Source: Pseudoflavonifractor sp. An85 (GTDB lineage: Bacteria > Bacillota > Clostridia > Oscillospirales > Oscillospiraceae). Taken from it: a DNA stretch of 64,000 nucleotides. Shown here piece after piece: positions 42,991 through 52,572 of this stretch; the stretch's first letter is position 1; every line of letters begins with the position of its first letter. A model generated the notes under the pieces. That model did no database searches. It saw nothing but the letters and a program-made list of their open reading frames with translations, and was not told where the DNA came from. The translations under genes were made by a program, and so were the position numbers. The stretch is taken from the NCBI RefSeq assembly GCF_002161235.1, contig NZ_NFHE01000006.1, positions 51,602 through 115,601 of the forward strand, read 5' to 3'.

Positions 42991-43422
42991 TTATTGTTCT
43001 TGATATAAAGGACTACTGAGCTCCACAATATCATCCAGGGGAATTTCTGTGCCATCCATGAGGCAAAAAATACGTCGATATCGGTTAATGCCACGCAAGT
43101 GGCCGGAGAGAACCCGGTATTCCCCTCCATCCTTTTTCGCATCTGGCACAAAATATGTCACGGTCACCGCCGGATTCTGGGCCACATGGGCATGCAACAG
43201 CTGCTGCTTGTAATCCAACTGTTCCTTTTCATCTTCGGTGAGCTGCATCCGACTCTGGGTGACACGGGCCGTCTCCAAAATGGCCGCATAATGCCCCGTT
43301 AAAGCTGCAAAAGGGGCAAACTGCGCCGCCCGATCCCCGAGAGGCATGGGTGGGTGGATGTGCCGCGTGGGCCGTGGCACATCCAGCAGATCGGCATAGG
43401 GGTGTTTCTGGTCACTGGTCAT
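42991..43422 (-). CDS. YolD-like protein
   Basis: A 143-residue protein of the YolD-like group: PMPLGDRAAQFAPFAALTGHYAAI is the typical N-terminal signature of clostridial members, followed by a helix and a small beta-rich domain (about 80-140, with DAKKDGGEYRVLSGHLRGINRYRRIFCLMDG). YolD-like genes nearly always sit beside Y-family polymerase genes in Firmicutes and are thought to partner them. It starts within the polymerase stop (ATGA), so the two are translated together. Confidence 0.85.
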   Translation of the reverse strand: MTSDQKHPYADLLDVPRPTRHIHPPMPLGDRAAQFAPFAALTGHYAAILETARVTQSRMQLTEDEKEQLDYKQQLLHAHVAQNPAVTVTYFVPDAKKDGGEYRVLSGHLRGINRYRRIFCLMDGTEIPLDDIVELSSPLYQEQ

Positions 43423-44921
43423 GCCTTGTGCCCTCCAATCTGGTTGTTCCGGTCACGGGCGGTGGCCCCCTCCTGGAGATTCATCCCCTTGAGCAGAGCA
43501 TTTTTCCCATACTTTTTCTGAATGTTCAAAATGGCCTGCTGTTGCTTGCGCTCCCGGGTGCGCTGGGTCTCTTTTGGTTTTTGATCTGCGTCAAAAAGGC
43601 TCAGCTGCTGCACTTTCTGTGACGCAACGCAGTCTTCGCTTACCACGTGGTTAGCGGCGATGTTCAGCCGGCGTACCAGCAAGTTGGGGTTTACAATGCG
43701 GTCAAACAGCTGAACCATGGCGTACACAATCTCCTCGGTGGAAGATGTGTATCCATCCAGGTGGGCAGTGCCATGAGCATGTTTGGGAACGGCTCTGCCA
43801 TAGGCATCCGTAGTAATCTCCCCCTGATACGCCACTCTGCGTTGTGGGTCTGCCAGATTTTCTCGATCATAGCCCACAGTCAGGGTAATTTGGTCGGTGA
43901 CCAGACGATGATCCACCAAGTCCAGCACCAGACGATCCGCCATTTCTTGTACCACCAAGCGCGCCTGTTGGAATGGGTATGGGGATTGGAGCACCTGTCC
44001 GGCCCCTACGCTGTTGGACATGGGACGATACGCCTTAATGTCCGCCATGGTACACGGTTCCCAGCCCCAGGCGTGGTCAATGAGCAACTCTGCATTGACG
44101 CCAAACAGTTTATACAAGAGGTTCTCGTTGTAGTAGTCCGTGGGTTTCCCCAGAGAGCACCGGGCGATATCCCCCATGGTGTACAAACCTTGCCGTTCCA
44201 ATTTCTTGGCGTAACCCCGGCCCACCCGCCAAAAATTCGTCAGAGGTCGGTGGGCCCAGAGATTGCGGCGGTAGCTGTTCTCGTCCAGACAGGCTATGCG
44301 TACCCCATCTTCGTCGGGAGGAATGTGCTTGGCTTCGATATCCATGGCCACCTTGGCCAGATAGAGATTGGTACCAATTCCCGCCGTGGCCGTAATCCCT
44401 GTGGTGCGGAGCACATCCAACAGGATGGTTTTGGCCAACTCCCGGGCAGTCATGCGGTAGGTCTCCAGATAATGAGTCACATCCATGAATACCTCGTCGA
44501 TGGAATAGACGTGCATATCCTCTGGGGCCACATATTTCAGGTACACCTGATAAATTCGGGTACTAAAGTGAATGTAATGGGCCATTTGGGGCGGCGCCAC
44601 CAAAAAGTCCAGAGCCAAACCAGGATTGGTTCTCACTTGGGGGTCATGGTAAGAGGCCCCAGATAACACCCGCCCCGGCGCCTGCTGCTGTCGCTGGGCG
44701 TTGATCTGCTTGACTTTCTGCACCACTTCAAACAGTCTAGGCCGTCCTGGAATGCCGTAGGCCTTCAAGGACGGGGACACCGCCAAACAGATGGTTTTCT
44801 CTGTGCGGGTCTGATCCGCCACCACCAGGTTGGTGGTCATAGGATCCAGGCCACGCTCCATACATTCCACCGAGGCGTAAAACGACTTTAAATCAATGGA
44901 CAGGTACGTTCTCCCCTCCAC
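43419..44921 (-). CDS. Y-family DNA polymerase (UmuC/DinB-like)
   Basis: A 500-residue translesion polymerase. The N-terminus TYLSIDLKSFYASVEC gives the first metal-binding Asp and steric-gate region; YSIDEVFMD holds the second acidic pair; the thumb helix-hairpin-helix follows, then the little-finger domain. The tail (about 430-500) is basic and Gln-rich, with no clear beta-clamp motif seen. Start GTG 44921 is eight bases after AGGTGGG. No clear LexA box is visible upstream; instead an inverted repeat lies at 44968-44997. The YolD-like partner follows with a four-base overlap. Confidence 0.9.
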   Translation of the reverse strand: MEGRTYLSIDLKSFYASVECMERGLDPMTTNLVVADQTRTEKTICLAVSPSLKAYGIPGRPRLFEVVQKVKQINAQRQQQAPGRVLSGASYHDPQVRTNPGLALDFLVAPPQMAHYIHFSTRIYQVYLKYVAPEDMHVYSIDEVFMDVTHYLETYRMTARELAKTILLDVLRTTGITATAGIGTNLYLAKVAMDIEAKHIPPDEDGVRIACLDENSYRRNLWAHRPLTNFWRVGRGYAKKLERQGLYTMGDIARCSLGKPTDYYNENLLYKLFGVNAELLIDHAWGWEPCTMADIKAYRPMSNSVGAGQVLQSPYPFQQARLVVQEMADRLVLDLVDHRLVTDQITLTVGYDRENLADPQRRVAYQGEITTDAYGRAVPKHAHGTAHLDGYTSSTEEIVYAMVQLFDRIVNPNLLVRRLNIAANHVVSEDCVASQKVQQLSLFDADQKPKETQRTRERKQQQAILNIQKKYGKNALLKGMNLQEGATARDRNNQIGGHKA

Positions 44922-44967
44922 AATTCATATCCCACCTTTCCTGTTTGTTGTGGTCATTCTATCACAG

Positions 44968-44997
44968 AGAATGTCCCTTATGTGGGACTTTCATTCT
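44968..44997. repeat. inverted repeat between the ABC permease and polymerase genes
   Basis: AGAATGTCCC (44968-44977) faces GGGA...CATTCT (44984-44987 and 44992-44997). It lies six bases after the permease stop and upstream of the polymerase start. It may end the ABC operon transcript or bind a regulator; no T-run is present. Confidence 0.45.
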
Positions 44998-45002
44998 GTC
45001 CA

Positions 45003-48000
45003 TCAGTCTGCGTGGGTGAGAAGGGTGAAAATTTTGGTGCGGCCCACCGCGCGCACCGCCAGAGCGCATCCCGTCAAATAGCACAGACCAAACCCTAAAG
45101 CCGCCAGCCACACTAGGGGGGTTCCACTCCACAGGTTCAACGCCACCCCGCTGACCATACAGCCGGCCAAGCATAGGATCGACTGCTCCAGGAAGAAAGA
45201 ACCAAATACCCACTTTTGAGGGGCGCCTAGTCCACGCATAATAGCAAACTCCATGCGTCTGCCGTTGACCATCAGCCAGGACACCACAAAGCCCAGCACT
45301 CCCATGAGAACAAACAGCACCGGGAACAGGATTTGACTTAAGGTCATGTATCGCCCCAACGCCTCTACCGTCTGAGTGAACACGCCGTCATCCAGCAGCA
45401 CCACCAGACGGGTTCCATCCAACACACCTGGCATCGTGTACCGCTCCTGAGCCAAAAACTCCCGAAAATTCTCCAAATCATAGGCGGATTTCAAGGTGAA
45501 GCAGCACCCATAAAAGCTGCCGTTATAGGGAATGGTTTGCTCATCGTTCTCAGCCTCCCACGGCGGTAGGCATCGGAAACTCAGTGGCAGGAACATGCTC
45601 TCGCTCTTGGTTTTGGTAACGTAACTGCCCACAATGTGTACGGTGGCATCCCCCATGGTGTCAGCACGGACAACAACCTCGTCCCCCAACTTCAGGGCAT
45701 ATTTTTTCATCCAGTCCCCACTGGCCACACAGGGCCACGCGGACATTCTCCCCTCCTTGTAATAGCTGGGATCAGCCAGAAAGCTCTCATCCCATCCCTC
45801 CAACCAGGTGATGTTTTTCTCCTCGCCGTAGATAAACTCCGGCGCAACATCCAAGCCATTGAGAAATACCATATCCGGCTGTTTGGATATCCACGCATCT
45901 TGGAGCTGTCCTCCCAACGCGGTGTCTGCAAATGTAGGAGACTCCTCTTGGAGCCAGTAAGGCACACTGGTGTACACCTGAATTTCTTCAATCAGCCCCG
46001 AGTCACATAATTTCCACGGGTCATATAAGCGCAAGTCGGTATATTGTCTACCATTGACCGAGGTGAATTGTCCTGTGATGGCGGTATTTTCATACAGCTG
46101 GACCTTCTGCCCATCCCATCCCAGAGCGGTAACCATTAAGGTCCCCAAGAAAGCAGTTAGCACCATAGAAGTTACTGGAACCACGACCGAGCGCCAACCG
46201 CCTCGACGGGCAGATAACCAGGCAAAGCGCAGCGCACCCGCTCCAGCCGTGCTAGTACCACTACGGGGGACACGCACCCGACTTTTGCCTTGTCGTAGGG
46301 TGTTTTTCTGCCGAGCCTGACGCAAAAAGGCCACACACAACAGCAACGCCACCACAAACACCACCACACCTGCTGCCAAGGCAGGCCAGAGTGGAATCGA
46401 CTGAGAAGGTTCCATGTCTTTGGATACGCCCAGCGCCCCATCGCTGTAACGCCGATCAGCGGCATAGAGTGCTTGAGCTGTCTGCAAGGCCAAACCAACG
46501 AGCAGCTGCATGGAACCCGCAGAGATTGCCATGCCTGCCAATATCGCAATCCCTGCTACCAGAATTGCCCCCGACAACAGCCACAGCCGGATGCCACCCT
46601 TGGGGGTACCCAAAGATACCATCACATCCACCGCCTGTTGCTGCCGCCCAACAAAGAGAAAGGCAAACAGACACAGTACCGCCAAAACACCCACCAGAGA
46701 GGCTAGGGTAATTCCCTGGGCTGTAGCCTCCATAGCCTGTAAGGGCTGAGCCGCAGCGGCATACCCCTGGTCATACAATGTGACCCGGACTCCGTCGGAA
46801 ATTTGCGTTTCCATCTGTTTCACGGCCTCCACGGCATTCTGGTTATCCAGTACTGCCCGGCCCAACATATAACCAAACAACGGAGTCTGGGGCAAAGGCT
46901 CTCCCTGAGAGACCCAAACCCGTCCCTCATAACCCTCTGCTTGGTTGGAAATACCTACCACCATCCACTGGAAGGTAATGACACACACCTCCCGCTCCCC
47001 CGCCTGGGGATAGCGTCCCTCTCTCAGATATAGCGTTCCCTGCTGGAAGGGTTCCAGTGCTGCAATTTGGTCGCTGGCCTCCACTTGGATGTAGTTGTTG
47101 CCCAACTCATACTTTTGGGCGTATTCGGTGAAAATACTCTGGGCGAATATAGAATCGTCGTAGCTGTCATACTCTACCCAAGGAGACTGCTCACACCCCT
47201 CATAAAAATCGGTAACTACCACAGCTCGCCCCGAGTTTCCACTGTCATACAGCTGGCCATGAATGAGGTAACGCTTCCCCGGCTGGGGAGAAAAACCACT
47301 GTCCCCTGGATCCACCTCAATGAGCACCCCGCTCTTACCTTCATAGGAGTAGAGGGCTTTCCCAATGATGCCAGTAGTTCCCACCACCACCTGCCGGTAT
47401 CCCATCAGATATTCATCCGTAATTGTTTGGCCGGTGGAAACATCGATTCCTGTGGCCCGAACATAATCAAAGCACTTTTCCTGCTCTTTCAACCAACTCA
47501 GATCCAGGGTAATGTTCTGTGTTTCATCCACAAGCGTGATTGTGCCATCCTCCACCACCCGAACTTTGGCGGGTAATCGTGCTGGGAATGCATCGTATGC
47601 AATATCTTCCCACAATCCATCCTTGATTTTTACCGTGCAGCGGTCCCCGTCCCGGATTAAATACTCCTGAGGCAGATCCTCCAGCTGCAGGACATACGAC
47701 TCTTTCCCCATTTGTGGAGTGAGTTGAAACACCGTCAGTACCACTTGATTTTTGTAGGGAATGGTGCCGTTGGGACGCTGATATCCCTGGGAGAGGGCCA
47801 TAGTGGAGCGGGTAGGCTCCCACAACTGTACGCCCGGTACCTGAGACAGATCCCCCAGCTGTTCCGATGCCTGACGGGCTGCCTCGTCGGCTGCATAGGG
47901 GTCTGGATACTCCTCTCCCATGTACTCCAGCAGGGCAATAGAGGTGTACGTCTCATCCATAGTCTCCAACGTCTGGGCACAATAACTCCAAAGCCCAAGG

Positions 48001-48101
48001 CCCAGGGACAATGATACCGTCAAAAGAAGAATGAGAAGGGCAAACAAGAGCGCACGCCCCCGGGAACGCAGGGTACTGAGGATACCATTACGTAGGAACA
48101 T
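45003..48101 (-). CDS. large FtsX-type ABC transporter permease (paralogue B)
   Basis: A 1032-residue permease. After an N-terminal membrane helix (about 15-40, with LLFALLILLLTVSLSLGLGLW) comes a very large extracytoplasmic domain, then an FtsX core of three helices (about 480-620), a second extracytoplasmic domain of about 250 residues and a final FtsX-type helix set ending KIFTLLTHAD. It is a close paralogue of the 48138-51326 gene along its full length (shared LGLWSYCAQTL, MDETYTSIA). ATG 48101 follows AAAAGGGGAG. Substrate is unknown; the family exports peptides, lipids or antibiotics or transmits signals. Confidence 0.85.
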   Translation of the reverse strand: MFLRNGILSTLRSRGRALLFALLILLLTVSLSLGLGLWSYCAQTLETMDETYTSIALLEYMGEEYPDPYAADEAARQASEQLGDLSQVPGVQLWEPTRSTMALSQGYQRPNGTIPYKNQVVLTVFQLTPQMGKESYVLQLEDLPQEYLIRDGDRCTVKIKDGLWEDIAYDAFPARLPAKVRVVEDGTITLVDETQNITLDLSWLKEQEKCFDYVRATGIDVSTGQTITDEYLMGYRQVVVGTTGIIGKALYSYEGKSGVLIEVDPGDSGFSPQPGKRYLIHGQLYDSGNSGRAVVVTDFYEGCEQSPWVEYDSYDDSIFAQSIFTEYAQKYELGNNYIQVEASDQIAALEPFQQGTLYLREGRYPQAGEREVCVITFQWMVVGISNQAEGYEGRVWVSQGEPLPQTPLFGYMLGRAVLDNQNAVEAVKQMETQISDGVRVTLYDQGYAAAAQPLQAMEATAQGITLASLVGVLAVLCLFAFLFVGRQQQAVDVMVSLGTPKGGIRLWLLSGAILVAGIAILAGMAISAGSMQLLVGLALQTAQALYAADRRYSDGALGVSKDMEPSQSIPLWPALAAGVVVFVVALLLCVAFLRQARQKNTLRQGKSRVRVPRSGTSTAGAGALRFAWLSARRGGWRSVVVPVTSMVLTAFLGTLMVTALGWDGQKVQLYENTAITGQFTSVNGRQYTDLRLYDPWKLCDSGLIEEIQVYTSVPYWLQEESPTFADTALGGQLQDAWISKQPDMVFLNGLDVAPEFIYGEEKNITWLEGWDESFLADPSYYKEGRMSAWPCVASGDWMKKYALKLGDEVVVRADTMGDATVHIVGSYVTKTKSESMFLPLSFRCLPPWEAENDEQTIPYNGSFYGCCFTLKSAYDLENFREFLAQERYTMPGVLDGTRLVVLLDDGVFTQTVEALGRYMTLSQILFPVLFVLMGVLGFVVSWLMVNGRRMEFAIMRGLGAPQKWVFGSFFLEQSILCLAGCMVSGVALNLWSGTPLVWLAALGFGLCYLTGCALAVRAVGRTKIFTLLTHAD

Positions 48102-48137
48102 TCCAATCTCCCCTTTTCGATTCTTCTGTAGTTTGAA

Positions 48138-51100
48138 TTAGTCTGCCTGGGTAAGAAGAGCAAAGATCTTCGTTTTGCCCACGGTCCATACGGCTACAGC
48201 GCAGCCCAGCAAATAGCAAACCGCAAAACCTGCCGCGGCCAGCCACGCCATCCCTTGACCACTCCAAAGGGTCAGCACCAGTCCACTGAGCACACAGCCC
48301 ATCAAGCACAGGCCCATCTGTTCCAAGAAGAAGGAACCAAAGACCCGGCCTTTGGAGGCTCCCATCCCGCGCATGATGGCAAACTCCATGCGTCTGCCAT
48401 TGACCATCAGCCAAGAGACCACAAAGCCTAGCACACCCATGAGCACAAAGAGCACCGGGAACAAAATCTGTCCCAACGTGATGTACCGGTTCAAAGCCTG
48501 TACGGTCTGAGTGAAAATATGGTCATTGAGAACCACCGTCACACGGTTACTGCCTGAGCCTCCCGGTTGGTTGTACCCTTCTTGAGCCAGGTAGTCCCGG
48601 AAAGCTTCCAGGTCATAGGCAGAGCGGAGGGTAAAGCGACTGGAAAGAAAACTACCGGTGGGCGAGTAGGTCTCTCTCTCATCATCCGCCTGCCAAGGGG
48701 GTAGACTCCAGTAACACAGCGGGAAGTAGAGATTGTCCTGCTTACCTGCGGGGGCAAAGCTACCTACAATTTGAACGGTCCAATCTCCATACATATTTTC
48801 ACAGTTGACGACAATCTCGTCTCCCAGCGACAGGTCATGCTCCTTCATCCATCGCTGACTTGCCACACAGGGCATAGTTTCGTTCCAGTTTCCGGAATTA
48901 TCCGGGTCTGAGAGAAAACTTTCATCCCAACCGTCCAGCCACGTAATCTCCGGCACGTCCCCATAGATAAATTCAGGGGCTACCTGCAACCCATTGAGAA
49001 AAACCATGGAAGGTTGCTGGGCAATCCAACTCTCCTTTCGGGCAATGCCGTACTCATTGTCAGCAAACTGCGGAATTTCATCCGGCAGCCAATAGCGGAG
49101 GCTTCCACTGACCTGAATGTCGGAGAGCATGCCAGAATCCCAAAGCCTCCAAGGATAGGCCAGGGTCAAGTCGGTATACTGGCGGCCATTGGTGGAGGTA
49201 AACTGTCCTGTGATGGTGGTGCTTTCGTAGAGAGAGCGGCGTTGCTCCTCCCATCCCTGGGCTGTGGCCATCAGCAGTCCTAAAAATCCAGACAAAACAA
49301 AAGCGACCACTGGCACTACCGCCGAGCGCAATCCACCACGGCGCGCAGAGAGCCAAGCAAATCGAACTGCACCCTTCCCTGCTACACTGGTCTTACTCTT
49401 GGGTACTCGCACTCGCGTTTTACCCCGACGCAAAGTATTTTTCCGCTGTGCCTGACCCACAAAAGCCACACACAACACCAACGCCAACACAAACACCACC
49501 GCCGCAGACACCAGGCTCGGCCAGAGAGCCAGTTGCTGCGACTGGGCCACCTCTTTTGTCACACCCAAAGCTCCATTGCTGTAGCGCTGATCCGCCGCGT
49601 AAAAGGCCTCAGCCGCGTGCAAAGCCAAAGGAATAAGTACCTGTAACGAGAGTGCAGAGACTACCGCTCCCGCCAGCACAGCGATTCCAGACACCAGTGT
49701 AGCGCCAGACAACAGCCACAGTCGAATCTGGTTCTTGGGTGTACCCAGGCACGTCATCACATCCACTGCCTGCTGCTGCCGTCCCACAAAGAGGAAGGCA
49801 AACAGGCACAGCACCGCCAAAACTCCCACCAAAGAGGCGAAGGTGATCCCCTGAGCCGTGGACTCCATGGCCTGCAACGGCTGAGCTGCGGCGGCGTAGC
49901 CCTGGTCATACAGGGTGATGCGCACGCCGTCCGGCGACACGGCCTCCATCTGCTCCACAGCCTCCGCAGCCAGATTGTTGTCTAGAACAGCTCGTCCCAG
50001 TTGGTACCCGAACAGCGGTGTCTGTGGGATTTCCTCTCCGCAGGAAACCCAGACCCGGCCCTCATAACCCTCAGACTGGTTGACCACACCCACAATCGTC
50101 CATGTGCGCGTATCCCCAGTCTCCTCCAGGGCGAAAGGGTCATTTTCTGTGGCCTGCATCATGGATAAGGGCAGCGAATCTCCCACCGCCAGATTCAGGC
50201 TCTGGGCAATGTCGTTGCTGATCACGCACACACCGCTCTCACCTGCCTGAGGGTACCGTCCTTCGGTGAGATAGAGAGTCCCCTGCTGGAAAGGCTCCAA
50301 AGCCTCAATGTCGTCGCTGGAGTCCACCCGAATGTAATTGTTACCCAATTCATACTTTTCCGCGTAGTCCACAAAGATGCTATCCTGAAACACCGGATCA
50401 TCATAGGTCTCCACACAGGTCCAGGGCGACTCCTCACACCCCTCATAAAAATCAGACACCACCATGGCGCGGTTAGAGTTTCCGCTGTCAAATAGGGTTC
50501 CGTGTACCAGATATCGTTTTCCTTTCTCTGGCGCAAATCCGCTGTCGCCGGGGTCAATTTGGATGAGAACACCGCTTTTCCCCTCGTATGAGTACAGATT
50601 CTTTCCGATGATACCGGTATAGCCCACATTGGTTATATAGTTTCCGTACAACTCTCCGGTCTCCTCATAGTACTGAAAATACTGATTCTGCTCCACCAGA
50701 CGAGAAATATCCTGTTTGATTCCCTGGGTCTGATCAACCAAAGTAAAGCCTTTACTCATGTAGCAGTAGACATCCGGCAGTTGGGACGTGTCCATATCTT
50801 GAGTAGAAAAATCGTAGAAGGGAATCTTTTCCCAAACCTTCCCCCCGCCCAGATTGACGGTCACGCGATCTCCCTCAAAGAGGATGTAGCTGGACGGCAA
50901 ATCGTTGGAAGGAAGAGGCCCCCACACCAGCTCTTGTTGCGGCACCACGTTGAACACCGCCACCACTACCTGATCTTCGTAGGGAATGGTGCTACCATTG
51001 CGCTGATACCCTTCAGAGAGCGCCGTTCCCCAGCTGGTGGCCTCCCACAGCTCTACGCCGGAAATCTGGGAATAGTCTTCCAGCTGCTCCATAGCCTGTC

Positions 51101-51326
51101 GAGCTGCGTCGTCGGCCACGTATTCCTGAGGGTACTGTTCCCCCATGTACTCTACCACGGCAATGGAGGTATAGGTTTCATCCATCACCTGCAACGTCTG
51201 AGCGCAATAACTCCACAGCCCCATACCGAAAGAAAGGGATAAGGTCAGGATGAAAATCAACAATGTAAACAGCACGGTTTTCCCTTTGGCCCGCACTGTA
51301 TTGAGAATTCCGTTGCGAATGATCAT
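48138..51326 (-). CDS. large FtsX-type ABC transporter permease (paralogue A)
   Basis: A 1062-residue permease with the same plan as its neighbour: an N-terminal helix, a large outer domain (about 50-500), FtsX helices with EGITFASLVGVLAVLCLFAFLFVG-like sequence, a second outer domain, and a C-terminal FtsX set ending KIFALLTQAD. It is about 30 residues longer than paralogue B; one visible insertion is the NDIAQSLNLAVGDSLPLSMM region. ATG 51326 follows AAGGAGCGCG. The ATPase gene lies 12 bases upstream. The pair probably forms a heterodimer driven by that ATPase. Confidence 0.87.
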   Translation of the reverse strand: MIIRNGILNTVRAKGKTVLFTLLIFILTLSLSFGMGLWSYCAQTLQVMDETYTSIAVVEYMGEQYPQEYVADDAARQAMEQLEDYSQISGVELWEATSWGTALSEGYQRNGSTIPYEDQVVVAVFNVVPQQELVWGPLPSNDLPSSYILFEGDRVTVNLGGGKVWEKIPFYDFSTQDMDTSQLPDVYCYMSKGFTLVDQTQGIKQDISRLVEQNQYFQYYEETGELYGNYITNVGYTGIIGKNLYSYEGKSGVLIQIDPGDSGFAPEKGKRYLVHGTLFDSGNSNRAMVVSDFYEGCEESPWTCVETYDDPVFQDSIFVDYAEKYELGNNYIRVDSSDDIEALEPFQQGTLYLTEGRYPQAGESGVCVISNDIAQSLNLAVGDSLPLSMMQATENDPFALEETGDTRTWTIVGVVNQSEGYEGRVWVSCGEEIPQTPLFGYQLGRAVLDNNLAAEAVEQMEAVSPDGVRITLYDQGYAAAAQPLQAMESTAQGITFASLVGVLAVLCLFAFLFVGRQQQAVDVMTCLGTPKNQIRLWLLSGATLVSGIAVLAGAVVSALSLQVLIPLALHAAEAFYAADQRYSNGALGVTKEVAQSQQLALWPSLVSAAVVFVLALVLCVAFVGQAQRKNTLRRGKTRVRVPKSKTSVAGKGAVRFAWLSARRGGLRSAVVPVVAFVLSGFLGLLMATAQGWEEQRRSLYESTTITGQFTSTNGRQYTDLTLAYPWRLWDSGMLSDIQVSGSLRYWLPDEIPQFADNEYGIARKESWIAQQPSMVFLNGLQVAPEFIYGDVPEITWLDGWDESFLSDPDNSGNWNETMPCVASQRWMKEHDLSLGDEIVVNCENMYGDWTVQIVGSFAPAGKQDNLYFPLCYWSLPPWQADDERETYSPTGSFLSSRFTLRSAYDLEAFRDYLAQEGYNQPGGSGSNRVTVVLNDHIFTQTVQALNRYITLGQILFPVLFVLMGVLGFVVSWLMVNGRRMEFAIMRGMGASKGRVFGSFFLEQMGLCLMGCVLSGLVLTLWSGQGMAWLAAAGFAVCYLLGCAVAVWTVGKTKIFALLTQAD

Positions 51327-51338
51327 ATAACGCGCTCC

Positions 51339-52004
51339 TTACTCTACCACTCGACCATCTCTGAGTTCCAATACATCATCAGCTTGATCAGCCAGCGCAC
51401 GGTCATGGGTTACAATGATGACGCAGTATCCGTCGTCATGAGCCAAGGATCGCAAAATTGAAAAAATATTCTCACTGTTTGCGGTATCCAGATTGCCTGT
51501 AGGCTCGTCCGCCAAGAGGATTTTGGTGTCCATACCCAGCGCTCGGGCAATGGCCACACGCTGCTGCTCACCGCCGGAGAGCATGGTGGGATAGCGATTG
51601 AGCACCGTTTCCGGCAACCCTACCCGCTCTACCAGAACGGCAGCCTTCTCGCGGGCCTGCTTAGGGCTGGTCCCACGCAACTCCATGGGATACATCACAT
51701 TCTCCGCCACCGTCAGCAAAGGAAAGAGGCGGAAATTCTGATAGATCACCGCCACCTGTTCCCGGCGATACTGCTCCAACTGCATCTGACTGGTGGAAGT
51801 GTCGTGACATAGCACCTCCCCTTGTGTGGGAAGATCCAACCCCGCCAGTAGCGAAAGCAATGTGGTCTTTCCGCTTCCCGACTTTCCCACAATGGCATAT
51901 ACCTTACCAGCATCAAAAGAGGTGGAAATTCCCTTCAATGCCTCCACTTTTTGATACTGTGTTTGATATGTATAGCATACTTCTTTGAGTTGTAACACAC
52001 CCAT
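51339..52004 (-). CDS. ABC transporter ATP-binding protein (MacB/LolD type)
   Basis: A 221-residue ATPase with Walker A GKSGSGKTT, Q-loop YQNFRLFPLLT, signature LSGGEQQRVAIARAL, Walker B ILLADEPTGNLD and the switch histidine in IVTHD. The DEPTGNLD motif places it in the MacB/LolD/FtsE exporter class that works with FtsX-type permeases, as encoded directly downstream. ATG 52004 has AAGGAG eight bases upstream; a 259-residue longer reading frame runs through the promoter and was rejected. No two-component system lies beside it, unlike BceAB-type loci. Confidence 0.93.
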   Translation of the reverse strand: MGVLQLKEVCYTYQTQYQKVEALKGISTSFDAGKVYAIVGKSGSGKTTLLSLLAGLDLPTQGEVLCHDTSTSQMQLEQYRREQVAVIYQNFRLFPLLTVAENVMYPMELRGTSPKQAREKAAVLVERVGLPETVLNRYPTMLSGGEQQRVAIARALGMDTKILLADEPTGNLDTANSENIFSILRSLAHDDGYCVIIVTHDRALADQADDVLELRDGRVVE

Positions 52005-52043
52005 GGTTGATACTCCTTTCTCCTTAGTACTTCTCTGAGCTAA

Positions 52044-52072
52044 AGTATACCATACTGCCCATCCAGGCGCAA
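52044..52072 (-). promoter_or_regulatory. SigA promoter of the ABC exporter operon
   Basis: On the minus strand TTGCGC (52072-52067), 17-base spacer, TATACT (52049-52044), 40 bases before the ATPase ATG. Confidence 0.65.
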
Positions 52073-52110
52073 CACCCGAATCTCCACCGTGTCCCCTCCG
52101 AGGAATTCTT

Positions 52111-52164
52111 ATTGACATTTATCAATGTATTGCATATAATACAATCAAATTGAAATATATCAAT
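52111..52164 (+). promoter_or_regulatory. arsR promoter with overlapping dyad operators
   Basis: TTGACA (52112-52117), 17-base spacer and TATAAT (52135-52140) form a perfect consensus promoter. Two near-identical dyads, ATTGACATTTATCAAT (52111-52126) and ATTGAAATATATCAAT (52149-52164), have the ATTGA-N6-TCAAT shape of ArsR-family operators. The first covers the -35 and the second lies after the -10. A third dyad TGTATT/AATACA (52126-52143) covers the -10. The ArsR protein encoded next is the likely repressor. Confidence 0.85.
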
Positions 52165-52181
52165 GTGAGCGGGTGTGACAC

Positions 52182-52493
52182 ATGAGTCAGAATTACATGG
52201 AACAGGCGAAAATTTTTAAAGCATTTTGCGATGCAAATCGCCTACAAATTCTGGAGATGCTCACGCATGGCGAAACTTGCGCCTGTTCGTTGCTGGAGCA
52301 TCTGCAAATCAGCCAATCTACCCTCTCCTATCACATGAAAATTCTCTGTGATTCCGGAGTGGTAGTGGGACGCGCCCAGGGAAAGTGGACTCACTACTCC
52401 CTCTCCCCACAGGGATGTGCTCAGGCCAGAGAATTGATTACGCTCTTTACCCACACAACCGCACCTTCCTCTTTGGAATGCTCCTGCAACTGA
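52182..52493 (+). CDS. arsR: ArsR-family metalloregulatory repressor
   Basis: A 103-residue winged-helix repressor: FCDANRLQILEML, then the metal-site segment ETCACSLLEHL (C33 and C35, matching the ELCVCDL arsenic/cadmium-type site), the recognition helix SQSTLSYHMKIL, and a C-terminal ECSC pair (C99-C101 region) that could add ligands. Arsenite-type ligands would release it from DNA. ATG 52182 has only a modest GCGGGTG site. A terminator directly follows, before the permease gene, so full-length operon message may depend on read-through. Confidence 0.93.
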   Translation: MSQNYMEQAKIFKAFCDANRLQILEMLTHGETCACSLLEHLQISQSTLSYHMKILCDSGVVVGRAQGKWTHYSLSPQGCAQARELITLFTHTTAPSSLECSCN

Positions 52494-52494
52494 G

Positions 52495-52524
52495 AAAACC
52501 ACCCGAGGAGCGGGTGGTTTTTCC
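52495..52524 (+). terminator. terminator between arsR and the permease gene
   Basis: Perfect 11-bp stem AAAACCACCCG/CGGGTGGTTTT (52495-52505 with 52511-52521) with an AGGAG loop and a following T-run, starting two bases after the arsR stop. It should lower expression of the downstream genes relative to arsR. Confidence 0.85.
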
Positions 52525-52572
52525 TGGAACATCAAATCGAAATTCATCAAAGTATTTAGGAGGTATCAAACC

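Noticed and set aside
42807..43151. 114-codon minus-strand frame between purB and the YolD-like gene
   Set aside because: Out-of-frame shadow over the YolD-like gene, crossing its terminator and the purB promoter.
42991..44921. YolD-like/Y-polymerase pair as remnant of a mobile element
   Set aside because: The pair is often on plasmids or transposons, but here codon use and surroundings look chromosomal and no mobility genes are near.
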